A stretch of DNA of 64,000 nt, taken from positions 1,854,001 through 1,918,000 of the forward strand of contig NZ_AP024355.1 of the NCBI RefSeq assembly GCF_019704135.1, read 5' to 3'. The notes under the pieces were generated by a model. That model searched no databases. It was not told the DNA's origin and was given only the letters and a program-made list of their open reading frames with translations. Source of the stretch: Desulfuromonas versatilis (GTDB lineage Bacteria > Desulfobacterota > Desulfuromonadia > Desulfuromonadales > NIT-T3). The position numbers were made by a program, and so were the translations under genes. Below, piece after piece: positions 43,222 through 50,953 of the stretch (its first letter is position 1; the number at the start of each line of letters is the position of its first letter).

Positions 43222-43755
43222 TCACGAGTTCTTGCCCCCATACCGGCCGTAGTGGATCTTCTCCATCTCCAGCGAGCTTTTGGGGTGGCCCTGTTTGAAT
43301 TCGTCGGGATGGCCGATGCCGATGACCGAGAGGACCCGGTAGCGTTCGGGAAGTCCCAGCAGATTGCGGAGATACTGCTCCGAGTCGAGCTCCTCGTTGT
43401 GCTGCCGTTCACGGATCTGGACCCAGCAACTCGCCAGGCCGATGGACTGGGCCGTGAGCTGGATGAGGATCGAGGCGATGGCGCAGTCCTCAACCCAGAC
43501 GTCGCTGCGCTCCGGGTCGGCGACCACCACTATTGCCAGAGGGGCGCCCTTCAGGAAGTCGGAACCGTGCTGTTTGGCGCGGGCGAGTTGCGCCAGGGTT
43601 TCGGGTTCGCTCACCACGACGAACTCCCAGGGGTTGCGACCTCGAGAGGAGGGGGAGCGCAGGGCCGCCTCGATCAACTGATCGATCTGTTGGCGGTCCA
43701 CCTGTTGGTTGGTAAAACGGCGGGTGCTACGACGTTTCAGGAGCATAGGGAGCAT
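43222..43755 (-). CDS. Nitroreductase-family flavoprotein
   Basis: A 177-residue FMN-dependent oxidoreductase. The N-terminal KRRSTRRFTNQQVDRQQIDQ and the SPSSRGRNPWEFVVVSEPE segment (residues 34-52) bind FMN phosphate and ring, and the domain ends in IGIGHPDEFKQGHPKSS near 143-160. Relatives reduce nitroaromatics, quinones or participate in dehalogenation; substrate unknown. The ATG at 43755 lacks a strong SD. A 29-bp gap separates it from the HDOD gene upstream, so cotranscription is likely. Confidence 0.9.
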   Translation of the reverse strand: MLPMLLKRRSTRRFTNQQVDRQQIDQLIEAALRSPSSRGRNPWEFVVVSEPETLAQLARAKQHGSDFLKGAPLAIVVVADPERSDVWVEDCAIASILIQLTAQSIGLASCWVQIRERQHNEELDSEQYLRNLLGLPERYRVLSVIGIGHPDEFKQGHPKSSLEMEKIHYGRYGGKNS

Positions 43756-43784
43756 GTTAACCTCTTGCTAGTCGGTTTGAGTGG

Positions 43785-44741
43785 TCAGGTGCGTTCGGCC
43801 CACTGGCTTTGCAGCTGGCAGAGCGCCCGGTCGATCTCGCGGTCGCCGAAAGACAGGGCGATGGCGCCGGGTTGAAAGGCAAGGTCCTGGTCGACCCTGG
43901 GTTTTTCCACGCCGATCCCCAGTGAGGCGCACAGCCCTTCGGCAAGGCTGACTGTCGCTGCGAGATTGTAAACCTGCGGGTCGAGGCAGGAAGTGAGGTT
44001 GAGATCCCCGACCTGGCTGAATCCGTGGTGATTGCGGGTCGCCTGGACTACCAGCGAAGAGAACCGCCAGTGTTCCAGCAGGGCGGCGCCGAGCTGGTCA
44101 TGGGTGAAGGAGAACAGGCGCTGCTCTTCGTCGAGATCGTCGGTCTGGGAACGCCCCGGCACTTCTTCAAGCCTGTTGCAGGTTCCCGGATCGAGGCGAT
44201 GCATGGCCATCTTGCCGACATGGCGCAGCAGGCCGGCGAGGTAGGCCTCCTCGGACTTGGCCGTGCGGCATATCCGGTTGACGATGCCGGCGGCCATGGC
44301 GCAGCCCAGGGCGTCATCCCGCAGCCTCCTGCCCGCGCTGGTTGCGTCGGGGCAGAGGCCGTCGAGGAATGAGTCGATCACCAGTTCCCGCACCCTTTCC
44401 TCGCCCAATCTGACCAGGGCTTTTTCCAGGCCAAGCTCTTTATCGCTGATCCGGTAGAGTGGAGACCGGGCAATTTGCAGCAGGCGTTCGGCGACCACGG
44501 GGTCGGCGGCGATGGTGGAGGCGAGCGCCCGCATCGACAGGGTGGGATTCCCCAGGTGTATGAGGATCCTCGCCGTCGTTCCGGGCTCCAGGGGAAGGGA
44601 GCTGAGTTCTCGGATGATCTGCTGAAAGGTTTCCGCCACCTGGTTTCCTCGGTCGATGGGAGAGGGATGTGTGGGTCGCATGGGAACCCGTTGGCTGAGG
44701 GGGACGGGCCGGTTGCTTCCGTTTGCGAAAAAGGATAGCAT
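43785..44741 (-). CDS. HDOD-domain regulatory protein
   Basis: A 318-residue soluble protein with an HDOD domain (residues about 45-240; ISSLPLEPG-like ELSSLPLEPGTTARILIHLG, then TIAADPVVAERLLQIARSPL and LAGLLRHVGKMA). These HD-related domains lack the catalytic metal set and act in signalling. ATG 44741 is chosen over the TTG at 44762; GGAAGAAAA is the nearest SD. It is divergent from a cyclic nucleotide-binding protein gene, suggesting a shared regulatory theme. Confidence 0.88.
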   Translation of the reverse strand: MLSFFANGSNRPVPLSQRVPMRPTHPSPIDRGNQVAETFQQIIRELSSLPLEPGTTARILIHLGNPTLSMRALASTIAADPVVAERLLQIARSPLYRISDKELGLEKALVRLGEERVRELVIDSFLDGLCPDATSAGRRLRDDALGCAMAAGIVNRICRTAKSEEAYLAGLLRHVGKMAMHRLDPGTCNRLEEVPGRSQTDDLDEEQRLFSFTHDQLGAALLEHWRFSSLVVQATRNHHGFSQVGDLNLTSCLDPQVYNLAATVSLAEGLCASLGIGVEKPRVDQDLAFQPGAIALSFGDREIDRALCQLQSQWAERT

Positions 44742-44888
44742 TTTTCTTCCGGTAGCTGTCAATGCTCAGTTGCCCGCAAGGGCAGGTGAAAGGCGTTTTT
44801 TTCTGGCGACTGCATTTCCTGCCAGCTCCGGGGGGAGTATGCTATCTTTTGAATCATAAGGTGAATTTTGCTCGAGGAGTCTTTGCTG

Positions 44889-45422
44889 ATGGATCTGAAA
44901 GTACCCCTGCAGGATATAGACAAGGCGACCCTGACCCAGGAAAATCCCTGCTCCGACGGCATCTGCCGGGAGCGTCTCTGCGGCAGGATGAAGCGTGAAC
45001 TTCGCTATTTCCGGTTTCTCGCCGAAGAGGATCTCGATGAGGCCGCCGCCTATTTCGAATGCCGCCAGGTGGAAAACGGCAAAAGCCTGTGGCGCGAAGG
45101 GGATGAGGGGGCCTTTGCAGCTTTCGTCATCTCCGGCCGGGTGGAAATCAACAAGTTGACCGAATTCGGCGCCAAGCCGATCGTGGTGGGGATCTACAGC
45201 CGGGGGGCGGTGATCGGCGAGCGCTCCCTGCTCGAGGACGGAGGCCGCTCGGAAACGGCGGTGGTGCTGGATCACGCCGACCTGGTCATCCTGACCCGCG
45301 CCAGCTTTCAGCGCATGGTGGAGGAGCACCCCGGTCTTGGGGTGAAACTGCTCGAAGGGATGCTGTTGACCGTGTCGCGGCGGCTCCAGCGCAGTTACGA
45401 GCGCCTGGCGGCCATCTTCTGA
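44889..45422 (+). CDS. Cyclic nucleotide-binding domain protein without HTH
   Basis: A 177-residue protein with one CNB (Crp-like) domain: FAAFVISGRVEINKLTEFGA near residues 80-99 and the phosphate cassette-like VIGERSLLEDGGRSETAVVL near 114-133. No DNA-binding HTH follows, so it is not a full Crp/Fnr regulator. A Cys-rich N-terminal stretch (NPCSDGICRERLCGR, residues 20-34) could bind metal or sense redox. ATG 44889 follows GAGGAGTCTTTGCTG. Ligand unknown. Confidence 0.85.
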   Translation: MDLKVPLQDIDKATLTQENPCSDGICRERLCGRMKRELRYFRFLAEEDLDEAAAYFECRQVENGKSLWREGDEGAFAAFVISGRVEINKLTEFGAKPIVVGIYSRGAVIGERSLLEDGGRSETAVVLDHADLVILTRASFQRMVEEHPGLGVKLLEGMLLTVSRRLQRSYERLAAIF

Positions 45423-45567
45423 CGCTGACCCGCGCGCATCTCTTTTCTTTCCGCTTGCGTAACTTACCCTGGTTCGGCCCGGTCGCCGGCCTCATGTGGC
45501 GGTTTCGCCCGGTCGTGGTAGACTTGCACTCCTGAATTCCCCCTACCCACATTCCAAAGGAGATGCC

Positions 45568-46131
45568 ATGAGAAACCGTTTTTACCTGGCTGGCCTGCTT
45601 GCGGCCCTGCTGCTCAGCGCCGCCTGCAGCAAGCAGGAGGAGAGCAAGCCCGCCCCGGCCGTGGAAAAGGCCGCACCTGCTCCGGTTGAGGAAAAGGCGG
45701 CGGCCGCCGTGAGCGAGGCCAAGGAAGCCGCGGAGGCCGTTGCTGAAAAGGCGGCCCAGGGGGTGGAGCATGCCAAGGAGCAGGCCCACCAGGCATTCAA
45801 GGAGGTCCACGAGGCGGCCAAGGAGGCGCACGCCGACGTCAAGACAGCGGCTGGCCAGATGGTGGCAGAGGCCGCTTCCGGCGGGGGCGAGGCCATCTAT
45901 TCCAAGTCCTGTGCGGCCTGTCACGAGGCGGGGATCGCCGGGGCCCCGAAAACCGGCGACCAGAGTGCCTGGGCCGCTCGCCTCGAAAAGGGGATGGAGG
46001 CCCTGGTGAAAAATGCCATCAACGGCTACCAGGGAGAGGCGGGGATGATGCCGGCCAGGGGGGGTAATCCGGCCCTCAGCGACCAGGAGGTCGAGGCGGC
46101 GGTTCACTACATGGTGGAGGCCAGCCGCTGA
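45568..46131 (+). CDS. c-type cytochrome lipoprotein
   Basis: A 187-residue lipoprotein with signal MRNRFYLAGLLAALLLSAAC (lipobox Cys20). A long Ala/Glu/Lys-rich helical spacer (residues 30-100) probably holds the haem domain off the membrane. The C-terminal domain is cytochrome c5-like, with the haem-binding SCAACHEAG near residue 113-121 and a likely axial Met in GMMPARGG near 160. It has one haem. ATG 45568 follows AAAGGAGATGCC. A role in periplasmic electron transfer is expected. A strong terminator follows. Confidence 0.92.
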   Translation: MRNRFYLAGLLAALLLSAACSKQEESKPAPAVEKAAPAPVEEKAAAAVSEAKEAAEAVAEKAAQGVEHAKEQAHQAFKEVHEAAKEAHADVKTAAGQMVAEAASGGGEAIYSKSCAACHEAGIAGAPKTGDQSAWAARLEKGMEALVKNAINGYQGEAGMMPARGGNPALSDQEVEAAVHYMVEASR

Positions 46132-46153
46132 GAAGCCGTTTCTGCTGGGAAAA

Positions 46154-46193
46154 CCGGGCCCGGACGGCCGTTTGGCCATCCGGGCCCTTTTTT
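46154..46193. terminator. Terminator after the cytochrome gene
   Basis: CCGGGCCCGGACGGCC, loop GTTT, GGCCATCCGGGCCC then TTTTTT: a stem of more than 14 bp, also usable by the convergent lipoprotein gene. Confidence 0.92.
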
Positions 46194-46218
46194 GTGGTGC
46201 GGGTACTGCCCCTCGGCG

Positions 46219-46704
46219 TTACAGGGCTGCGGCCAGTTGGTCGAAGAATTCCCGGCGCAGTTCCATCTCCCAACCTGGGAGATCCACGGGGACCCGGGCG
46301 GTGGGGTCGTAGTTGGGGACTGCGCTGATTTTGGCGGTGGGAGTGACGCGGTTGCCTCCCGGGGGGGCCTGCTCGAGGTCTACGGAGATGGTGCAGAAGA
46401 GCGGCGGGCCGGGCAGGCCGCCGGTCCGGCTCAAACGGTGGATGTCCAGTTGCCTTTCGAAGGTCGTCACCCTCTCTGCGCTTTTCTCCACCGAAAAGCC
46501 CATGGACACCAGGGCCTTTCGGCAGGCAGGGACGAGTTTTTCTCTGGGCAGGGAATAGACCAGGGAAGTCGGAGTGGGTTGAAACCGATTTCGGGCTTCT
46601 ACAGGTTCCGGCCGCAGGTGGGGGCGGAGGGTTTTTTCACAGCCTGTGGCCAGCAAACCGACGGAAACCGCCAGGAGCAGGGAAAGGCTAACCCTCTGAT
46701 TCAT
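46219..46704 (-). CDS. Hypothetical lipoprotein, 161 aa
   Basis: The signal MNQRVSLSLLLAVSVGLLAT followed by Gly-Cys gives a lipobox. The mature region (SLPREKLVPACRKALVSMGF; ERVTTFERQLDIHRLSRTGG) has the alpha-beta look of small outer-membrane assembly or DUF-type lipoproteins, but I do not recognise the family. CAGGAGGCATAATC precedes the ATG (46704). It is convergent with the cytochrome gene and shares its terminator. Confidence 0.78.
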   Translation of the reverse strand: MNQRVSLSLLLAVSVGLLATGCEKTLRPHLRPEPVEARNRFQPTPTSLVYSLPREKLVPACRKALVSMGFSVEKSAERVTTFERQLDIHRLSRTGGLPGPPLFCTISVDLEQAPPGGNRVTPTAKISAVPNYDPTARVPVDLPGWEMELRREFFDQLAAAL

Positions 46705-46828
46705 GATTATGCCTCCTGCAGTTGTAGTATCGCCCGGGGAAGAGCGGTAAATAGAAAATGCTAATGTTTAACCAGATAGCATGGCAGCCTCGACAGTCAA
46801 GGAAGATCCTCTCGTGTGCCCCCACAAA

Positions 46829-46862
46829 ATAAAAAAGGCAGGCGTGATGAGCGCCTGCCTCC
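46829..46862 (-). terminator. Terminator for the 49-aa Cys-rich gene
   Basis: On the minus strand AGGCAGGCG, loop CTCATCA, CGCCTGCCT then TTTTTT; it lies 22 bp after that gene's stop codon. Confidence 0.9.
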
Positions 46863-46884
46863 CGGTTGATTCTGCGGGGCAACT

Positions 46885-47034
46885 TCAGCCGGTTTCCTCG
46901 TATTGACAGCCCAGATCCTCGCCGGTGATCAGTCCCGAGCAGTCCTCGCAGACCGGCTTCCCATCGTCTTCGCGAATGAGCAGCTCATCTTCGGGGAAAA
47001 GGCTGTTGCATTCGCTGCAGCGTGTCTCCGTCAT
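46885..47034 (-). CDS. Tiny zinc-binding-type protein, 49 aa
   Basis: Too short for most gene callers. The ATG at 47034 has AAGGAGGGCATC upstream, an excellent ribosome-binding site, and a terminator follows. The product contains two Cys-x2-Cys pairs, TRCSECNSLF and PVCEDCSGLI, 19 residues apart, plus a Cys near the end (LGCQYEETG). This is a treble-clef or rubredoxin-like knuckle layout that would bind one zinc. The function is unknown. It is 67 bp downstream of pncB on the same strand, so it may share that transcript. Confidence 0.8.
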   Translation of the reverse strand: MTETRCSECNSLFPEDELLIREDDGKPVCEDCSGLITGEDLGCQYEETG

Positions 47035-47101
47035 GATGCCCTCCTTGCTGACTAACTTAGTTGAAATTATAACACAAGCCCCGACCGGTAAAAGGGGGGC
47101 G

Positions 47102-48538
47102 TCAGACAGCCCCGGGCTGGCGTTTTTCGTAGGCGGTGATCAGTGCCTCGCGCAGATCATGAAGTTGGGGGCTGATCGACACCTTGTATCGGTGGGGGTT
47201 GACCAGGCGCAGCGAGCCGTTGGGAAGTCTCTTGAGCTGCTCTGCGCAACGGTCGGCCATCTCCTCCAGAGACGGCGCGGGGTGCAGGATGCGCCCCTGC
47301 TCCATGACCGTCCGGCGAATCTCCTCCAGGCGTACTCCCGCCGGGACGGTCTTGTGCCTGGCCGGATTGGTGGGATCGTAGACCAGATCGCCTGGGTGCA
47401 CGGTCTCTTCCGCGCGGCACATGATATCCATCAGAAAGGTGCCCTCGGGGTCGATGACCCGCAGCAACTTCTTGCGGTCGGGGACGGTGCTCTTGGCGAT
47501 GTCGCTGGTCACTTTGAGCTTGGGCTGGTCGGCGAGGCGCACCAGCTTGTAAACCCCGCCGAGCGCTCCCCCTCCTTCGCCGCTGCAGGTGGCCAGCCGG
47601 GTGCCGACGCCGTAGATGTCGATCCGGCCGCCCTCGCTCCGAATCGAACTGATGACATGCTCGTCGAGCTCGTTGGAAGCGACGATTTTCACCCCGGGAA
47701 ACCCCGCCTCGTCGAACAGGCGCCGGGCCTCCTTGCTGAGGTAGGCCAGGTCCCCCGAATCGAGACGGATGCCGAGCATGTCGTGCCCCTGGTCTTTCAG
47801 TTCACGGGCTACGGTGATCGCGTTGGGGATGCCGCTGTTGAGGGTGTCGTAGGTGTCGACCAGCAGCACGCAGCTGTCGGGGAAGCACTCGGCGTAGGCG
47901 CGGAAGGCGCTCAGCTCGTCGGGGAAGGCCATGACCCAGCTGTGGGCGTGGGTCCCCCTGACCGGGATGCCGTAGGTTTGGCCGGCCCACAGGTTGCTGG
48001 TGCTGCGCACTCCGCCGATGAAAGCGGCGCGCCCGACGCTCAGCCCGCCGTCGGGCCCCTGGGCCCGGCGCAGGCCGAATTCGATGACCGTGCCGTCGCC
48101 GGCGGCCACCGACAGGCGCGCGGCCTTGGTGGCCACAAGGGTCTGGAAGTTGACGATGTTGAGCAGGGCGGTCTCAACGTACTGGGCTTCGGCCAGGGTT
48201 CCCTCCACGGTAAGCAGCGGGTCCTGACCGAAGACCACGGTCCCCTCGGGAGGGGCGGTGAGCTTGCCGCGGAAGCGGAAACCCTTCAAATAGTCGAGGA
48301 AGGCGGGTTTGAACAAGCCCAGGCTTTTCAGGTAGGCCAGTTCATCGGCGGTGAAGCGAAGGTTTTCCAGGTACTCCAGTGCCGGCTGCAGCCCGGCAAA
48401 GACGGCGTAGCTCCCCCTGTAGGGGGCTTCGCGGAAAAACAGGTCGAAGACCGCCGGCTGCTCGTGCATCCCTTCGTCGAAATATCCCGCGAGCATGGTC
48501 AGCTCGTAGAGGTCGGTCATCAGCGCGGGGTAGTTCAT
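47102..48538 (-). CDS. pncB: Nicotinate phosphoribosyltransferase
   Basis: A 478-residue NAPRTase that makes nicotinate mononucleotide from nicotinate and PRPP, the first step of NAD salvage. Landmarks are ALMTDLYELTMLAGYFDEGM at the N-terminus, EFGLRRAQGPDGG near 152, GTHAHSWVMAFPDELSAFRA near 194-213 (His phosphorylation site region) and GIRLDSGDLAYLSKEARRLF near 255. The length suits the bacterial long form. It is 14 bp downstream of a sirtuin gene, so NAD use and NAD resynthesis are coupled in one operon. Confidence 0.95.
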   Translation of the reverse strand: MNYPALMTDLYELTMLAGYFDEGMHEQPAVFDLFFREAPYRGSYAVFAGLQPALEYLENLRFTADELAYLKSLGLFKPAFLDYLKGFRFRGKLTAPPEGTVVFGQDPLLTVEGTLAEAQYVETALLNIVNFQTLVATKAARLSVAAGDGTVIEFGLRRAQGPDGGLSVGRAAFIGGVRSTSNLWAGQTYGIPVRGTHAHSWVMAFPDELSAFRAYAECFPDSCVLLVDTYDTLNSGIPNAITVARELKDQGHDMLGIRLDSGDLAYLSKEARRLFDEAGFPGVKIVASNELDEHVISSIRSEGGRIDIYGVGTRLATCSGEGGGALGGVYKLVRLADQPKLKVTSDIAKSTVPDRKKLLRVIDPEGTFLMDIMCRAEETVHPGDLVYDPTNPARHKTVPAGVRLEEIRRTVMEQGRILHPAPSLEEMADRCAEQLKRLPNGSLRLVNPHRYKVSISPQLHDLREALITAYEKRQPGAV

Positions 48539-48552
48539 GGCTGCCTCCGGTA

Positions 48553-49380
48553 TTACTTCAGGTGTCTGGCGATCCCTTGCAGACCCTCCAGCGCTCCGCA
48601 GGGGATGGCCAGGTGGGGTGCCCCGATCATCGGTTCACGGGGGTTGATGCGGACGACTCGCGAGTTTTTGCGGCTGCCGAGCCGCTCGCTGAGATAGCGG
48701 ATGGTCGGGATGGCCGTGCCGGCGCCCATTTCGATGACCAGCATGGGGCTGTCGCGGTGCTGGTCGACAAACAGGTCGAAGCGCATCTCCTGGCCGCGGG
48801 TGCGGTTGGGCAGCCAAGAGTAATCGCCGAACATGAGGATGTTGGGGCGGGCGATGCCGCCGCAGCGGCGGCATTTGGGCAGCTGGCCGGCGCGCATGGT
48901 TTCCAGGTCGACGGGGATCTGCTCGCGGTTGTCCCAGATGTCGTCGCTGCAGGGTTTGAGGCACTGCAGGTGGTGGATCGACCCGTGCACTTCGAGGATC
49001 TGGTCTTCGGCATAACCGGCCTTCTGGAACTGGCCGTCGACGTTGGAGGTGACCACGAAGGTTTCCAGCCCGAAGCGATCGGCCCACTCCAGCAGCATCC
49101 CGAAGCCTCGATGCGGCACGGTCTGGCGATAGAGGTTGGTGCGGTGCCCGTAGAAACCCCACCCCCAGGCCGGATCGCGCTCGAAATGGGCCGGGTTGGC
49201 CGCGTCGATGAAGCTGATGCCCAGCCTTTCGTACATGGGGTAGGCGTTCCAGAACCCCTGGTTGCCGCGAAAATCGGGCAGCCCCGAATCAACCCCCATC
49301 CCTGCGCCGCTGGTGATGACCAACGCCCTGGCGCTGCCAAGCGCCTCGGCAGCCCTGGCAAACCGCTCCTCAAGCTCCAT
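48553..49380 (-). CDS. Sir2-family NAD-dependent deacylase
   Basis: A 275-residue sirtuin. Seen are the NAD-binding ITSGAGMGVDSGLPDFRG near residue 22-39, the TSNVDGQFQKAG loop (the usual TQNxDxLHxxAG changed to TSNVDGQ) and the catalytic His in EVHGSIHHLQC near 130. A zinc ribbon is partly seen, with CRRCGG near 170 and an upstream Cys pair (LQCLKPC). I chose ATG 49380 because CAAGGATGGGATCG then serves as SD; the ATG 9 bp upstream overlaps that site. It starts the sir2-pncB operon. Substrate proteins unknown. Confidence 0.88.
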   Translation of the reverse strand: MELEERFARAAEALGSARALVITSGAGMGVDSGLPDFRGNQGFWNAYPMYERLGISFIDAANPAHFERDPAWGWGFYGHRTNLYRQTVPHRGFGMLLEWADRFGLETFVVTSNVDGQFQKAGYAEDQILEVHGSIHHLQCLKPCSDDIWDNREQIPVDLETMRAGQLPKCRRCGGIARPNILMFGDYSWLPNRTRGQEMRFDLFVDQHRDSPMLVIEMGAGTAIPTIRYLSERLGSRKNSRVVRINPREPMIGAPHLAIPCGALEGLQGIARHLK

Positions 49381-49462
49381 CGATCCCATCCTTGGTCATA
49401 GGATTGATTATTTGAATTCTACCACGGGAACCCAGGACACTCACCAGTCACCAGTCACCGGC

Positions 49463-49945
49463 TCATATCCCGACTTTGACCAGCACCGCTTCGAGTATCC
49501 GCTGGGCGTCCCTGGGGTCGAGTTCGACCAGAAAGCCCCGCTTGCCGCCGTTGATGTAGATGCGCGGCAGCTCGCAGATGGTCTCCTCCATGTAGACCGG
49601 CATGGGTTTGCGGGTGCCGAAGGGGGAAGTGCCGCCCACCAGGTAGCCGGAGTGGCGGTTCGCCGTCTCGGGAGTGCAGGGTTGAACTTTTTTTACCCCA
49701 AGAATGCGGGCAAGTTCCTTGGTGGAGACTTCCCGGTCGCCATGCATCAGAACGATCAGCGGGGAATGGTTCTCGTCTTCCATGATCAGGGTCTTGATCA
49801 CGGCGTGTTCATCGACCCCCAGCTCCCGGGCGGAGACCGCGGTCCCACCCTTCTCTTCATAGCTATAGGGTCGGGGCTCGAAGGTGACCCTTTGCTCGCG
49901 AAGCAACCGGATGGCTGGGGTGACGGGGGTTTTATCCTTGGCCAT
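49463..49945 (-). CDS. ybaK: Cys-tRNA(Pro)/Cys-tRNA(Cys) deacylase YbaK-type
   Basis: A 160-residue editing hydrolase of the YbaK/EbsC family that removes mischarged amino acid from tRNA(Pro). Characteristic are ELGVDEHAVIKTLIMED near residue 40-56, the catalytic Lys region, and GYLVGGTSPFGTRKPMPVYM near 98-117. The spacing to the rhomboid gene upstream is 12 bp, so both are cotranscribed. Confidence 0.92.
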   Translation of the reverse strand: MAKDKTPVTPAIRLLREQRVTFEPRPYSYEEKGGTAVSARELGVDEHAVIKTLIMEDENHSPLIVLMHGDREVSTKELARILGVKKVQPCTPETANRHSGYLVGGTSPFGTRKPMPVYMEETICELPRIYINGGKRGFLVELDPRDAQRILEAVLVKVGI

Positions 49946-49957
49946 GCCGAGGTACTC

Positions 49958-50767
49958 CTAAATGCCGGTGAGAATGGAATAGCCGAGCAACGCCAAGCTG
50001 ATTGCGATGCCGGCCGCCGAGAAGAGGGCCAGGACATTGAACAGCCCGGCCGAGGCACGCTGGCCGCGCACTCCCAGGGGCAGAACCAGCCCGAACGCCG
50101 CGCCACCCAGGGCGCCGCCCAGGTGACCGGCATTGTCGGCGCCGACCACCAGGCCGAAGATAAAGGCGAACACGGCCCAGCGGAACATGAAATTGCGGAT
50201 TTCCAGCCCGGCGGGACCCATGCGGTGATAATAGGCCACCGCAAAGCCGATGAGGCCGAACAGCGATCCCGAGGCACCGACCACGGGGGTCATCGGGTGC
50301 CAGAGGTAGCCGAGTCCGGTAGCCGTCAGGGCGGTGAGGGTGTAGAGGACGATAAAGCGCCGCTTGCCGATCTCGGCTTCGATGAGTGGGCCGACCTGGT
50401 AGAGTACCACCATGTTGAAGGCGATGTGCATCAGTCCGCCGTGGGTAAAGGCGTAGGTGAGGCAGCGCCACCACTGCTGATGTTCGATGACCAGGGGCCA
50501 GAACTGGCCGCCCCAGAACAGCAGCAACTGGGTGGGAGGGTTGAGCATGGCCCGCATGCCCCCGCCGAGGGCCAGCCCGTGCAGGGTCATCAGCAGGAAC
50601 AGGACGAGGTTGATGCCGATCAGGATCGGGGTGAGCGAGACTGCTCCCGAGCCGGGGACTTTCTCTCCCTTGAACATGGCCTTGAGGTTGCGCTCCCAGC
50701 GCATAATCCGCCACTGCCAGCGGGTCCCGTTCATGCCGAGTCCATCGAAAAGGCGTTTCCAGTCCAA
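49958..50767 (-). CDS. Rhomboid-family intramembrane serine protease
   Basis: A 269-residue membrane protease with a cytoplasmic N-terminus and about six spans. The catalytic Ser is in VVGASGSLFGLIGF near residue 165 and the partner His in ADNAGHLGGALGG near 214. FTHGGLMHIAFNMVVLYQVG near 115-134 is the conserved His/Asn region of helix 2. I chose TTG 50767 because AAGGAGATCTGCTT lies directly upstream; the upstream TTG at 50791 precedes that site. Substrate unknown. Confidence 0.9.
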   Translation of the reverse strand: MDWKRLFDGLGMNGTRWQWRIMRWERNLKAMFKGEKVPGSGAVSLTPILIGINLVLFLLMTLHGLALGGGMRAMLNPPTQLLLFWGGQFWPLVIEHQQWWRCLTYAFTHGGLMHIAFNMVVLYQVGPLIEAEIGKRRFIVLYTLTALTATGLGYLWHPMTPVVGASGSLFGLIGFAVAYYHRMGPAGLEIRNFMFRWAVFAFIFGLVVGADNAGHLGGALGGAAFGLVLPLGVRGQRASAGLFNVLALFSAAGIAISLALLGYSILTGI

Positions 50768-50953
50768 AAGCAGATCTCCTTGGAATAGCAACAGGTTGCG
50801 GCCACTATCGCAGAAATGGACCGGTTAGGCAAGACTCAGAACGCCGAAAACGAAGGTTGTTGCGGCAGGGGGAGCGCAGGTTATACTGGAGGACAGCGAA
50901 TTTTTTCATGAGTTTTTCGGCCACGGCCGGCTTAACCCTGTCCAGGAGAAACA

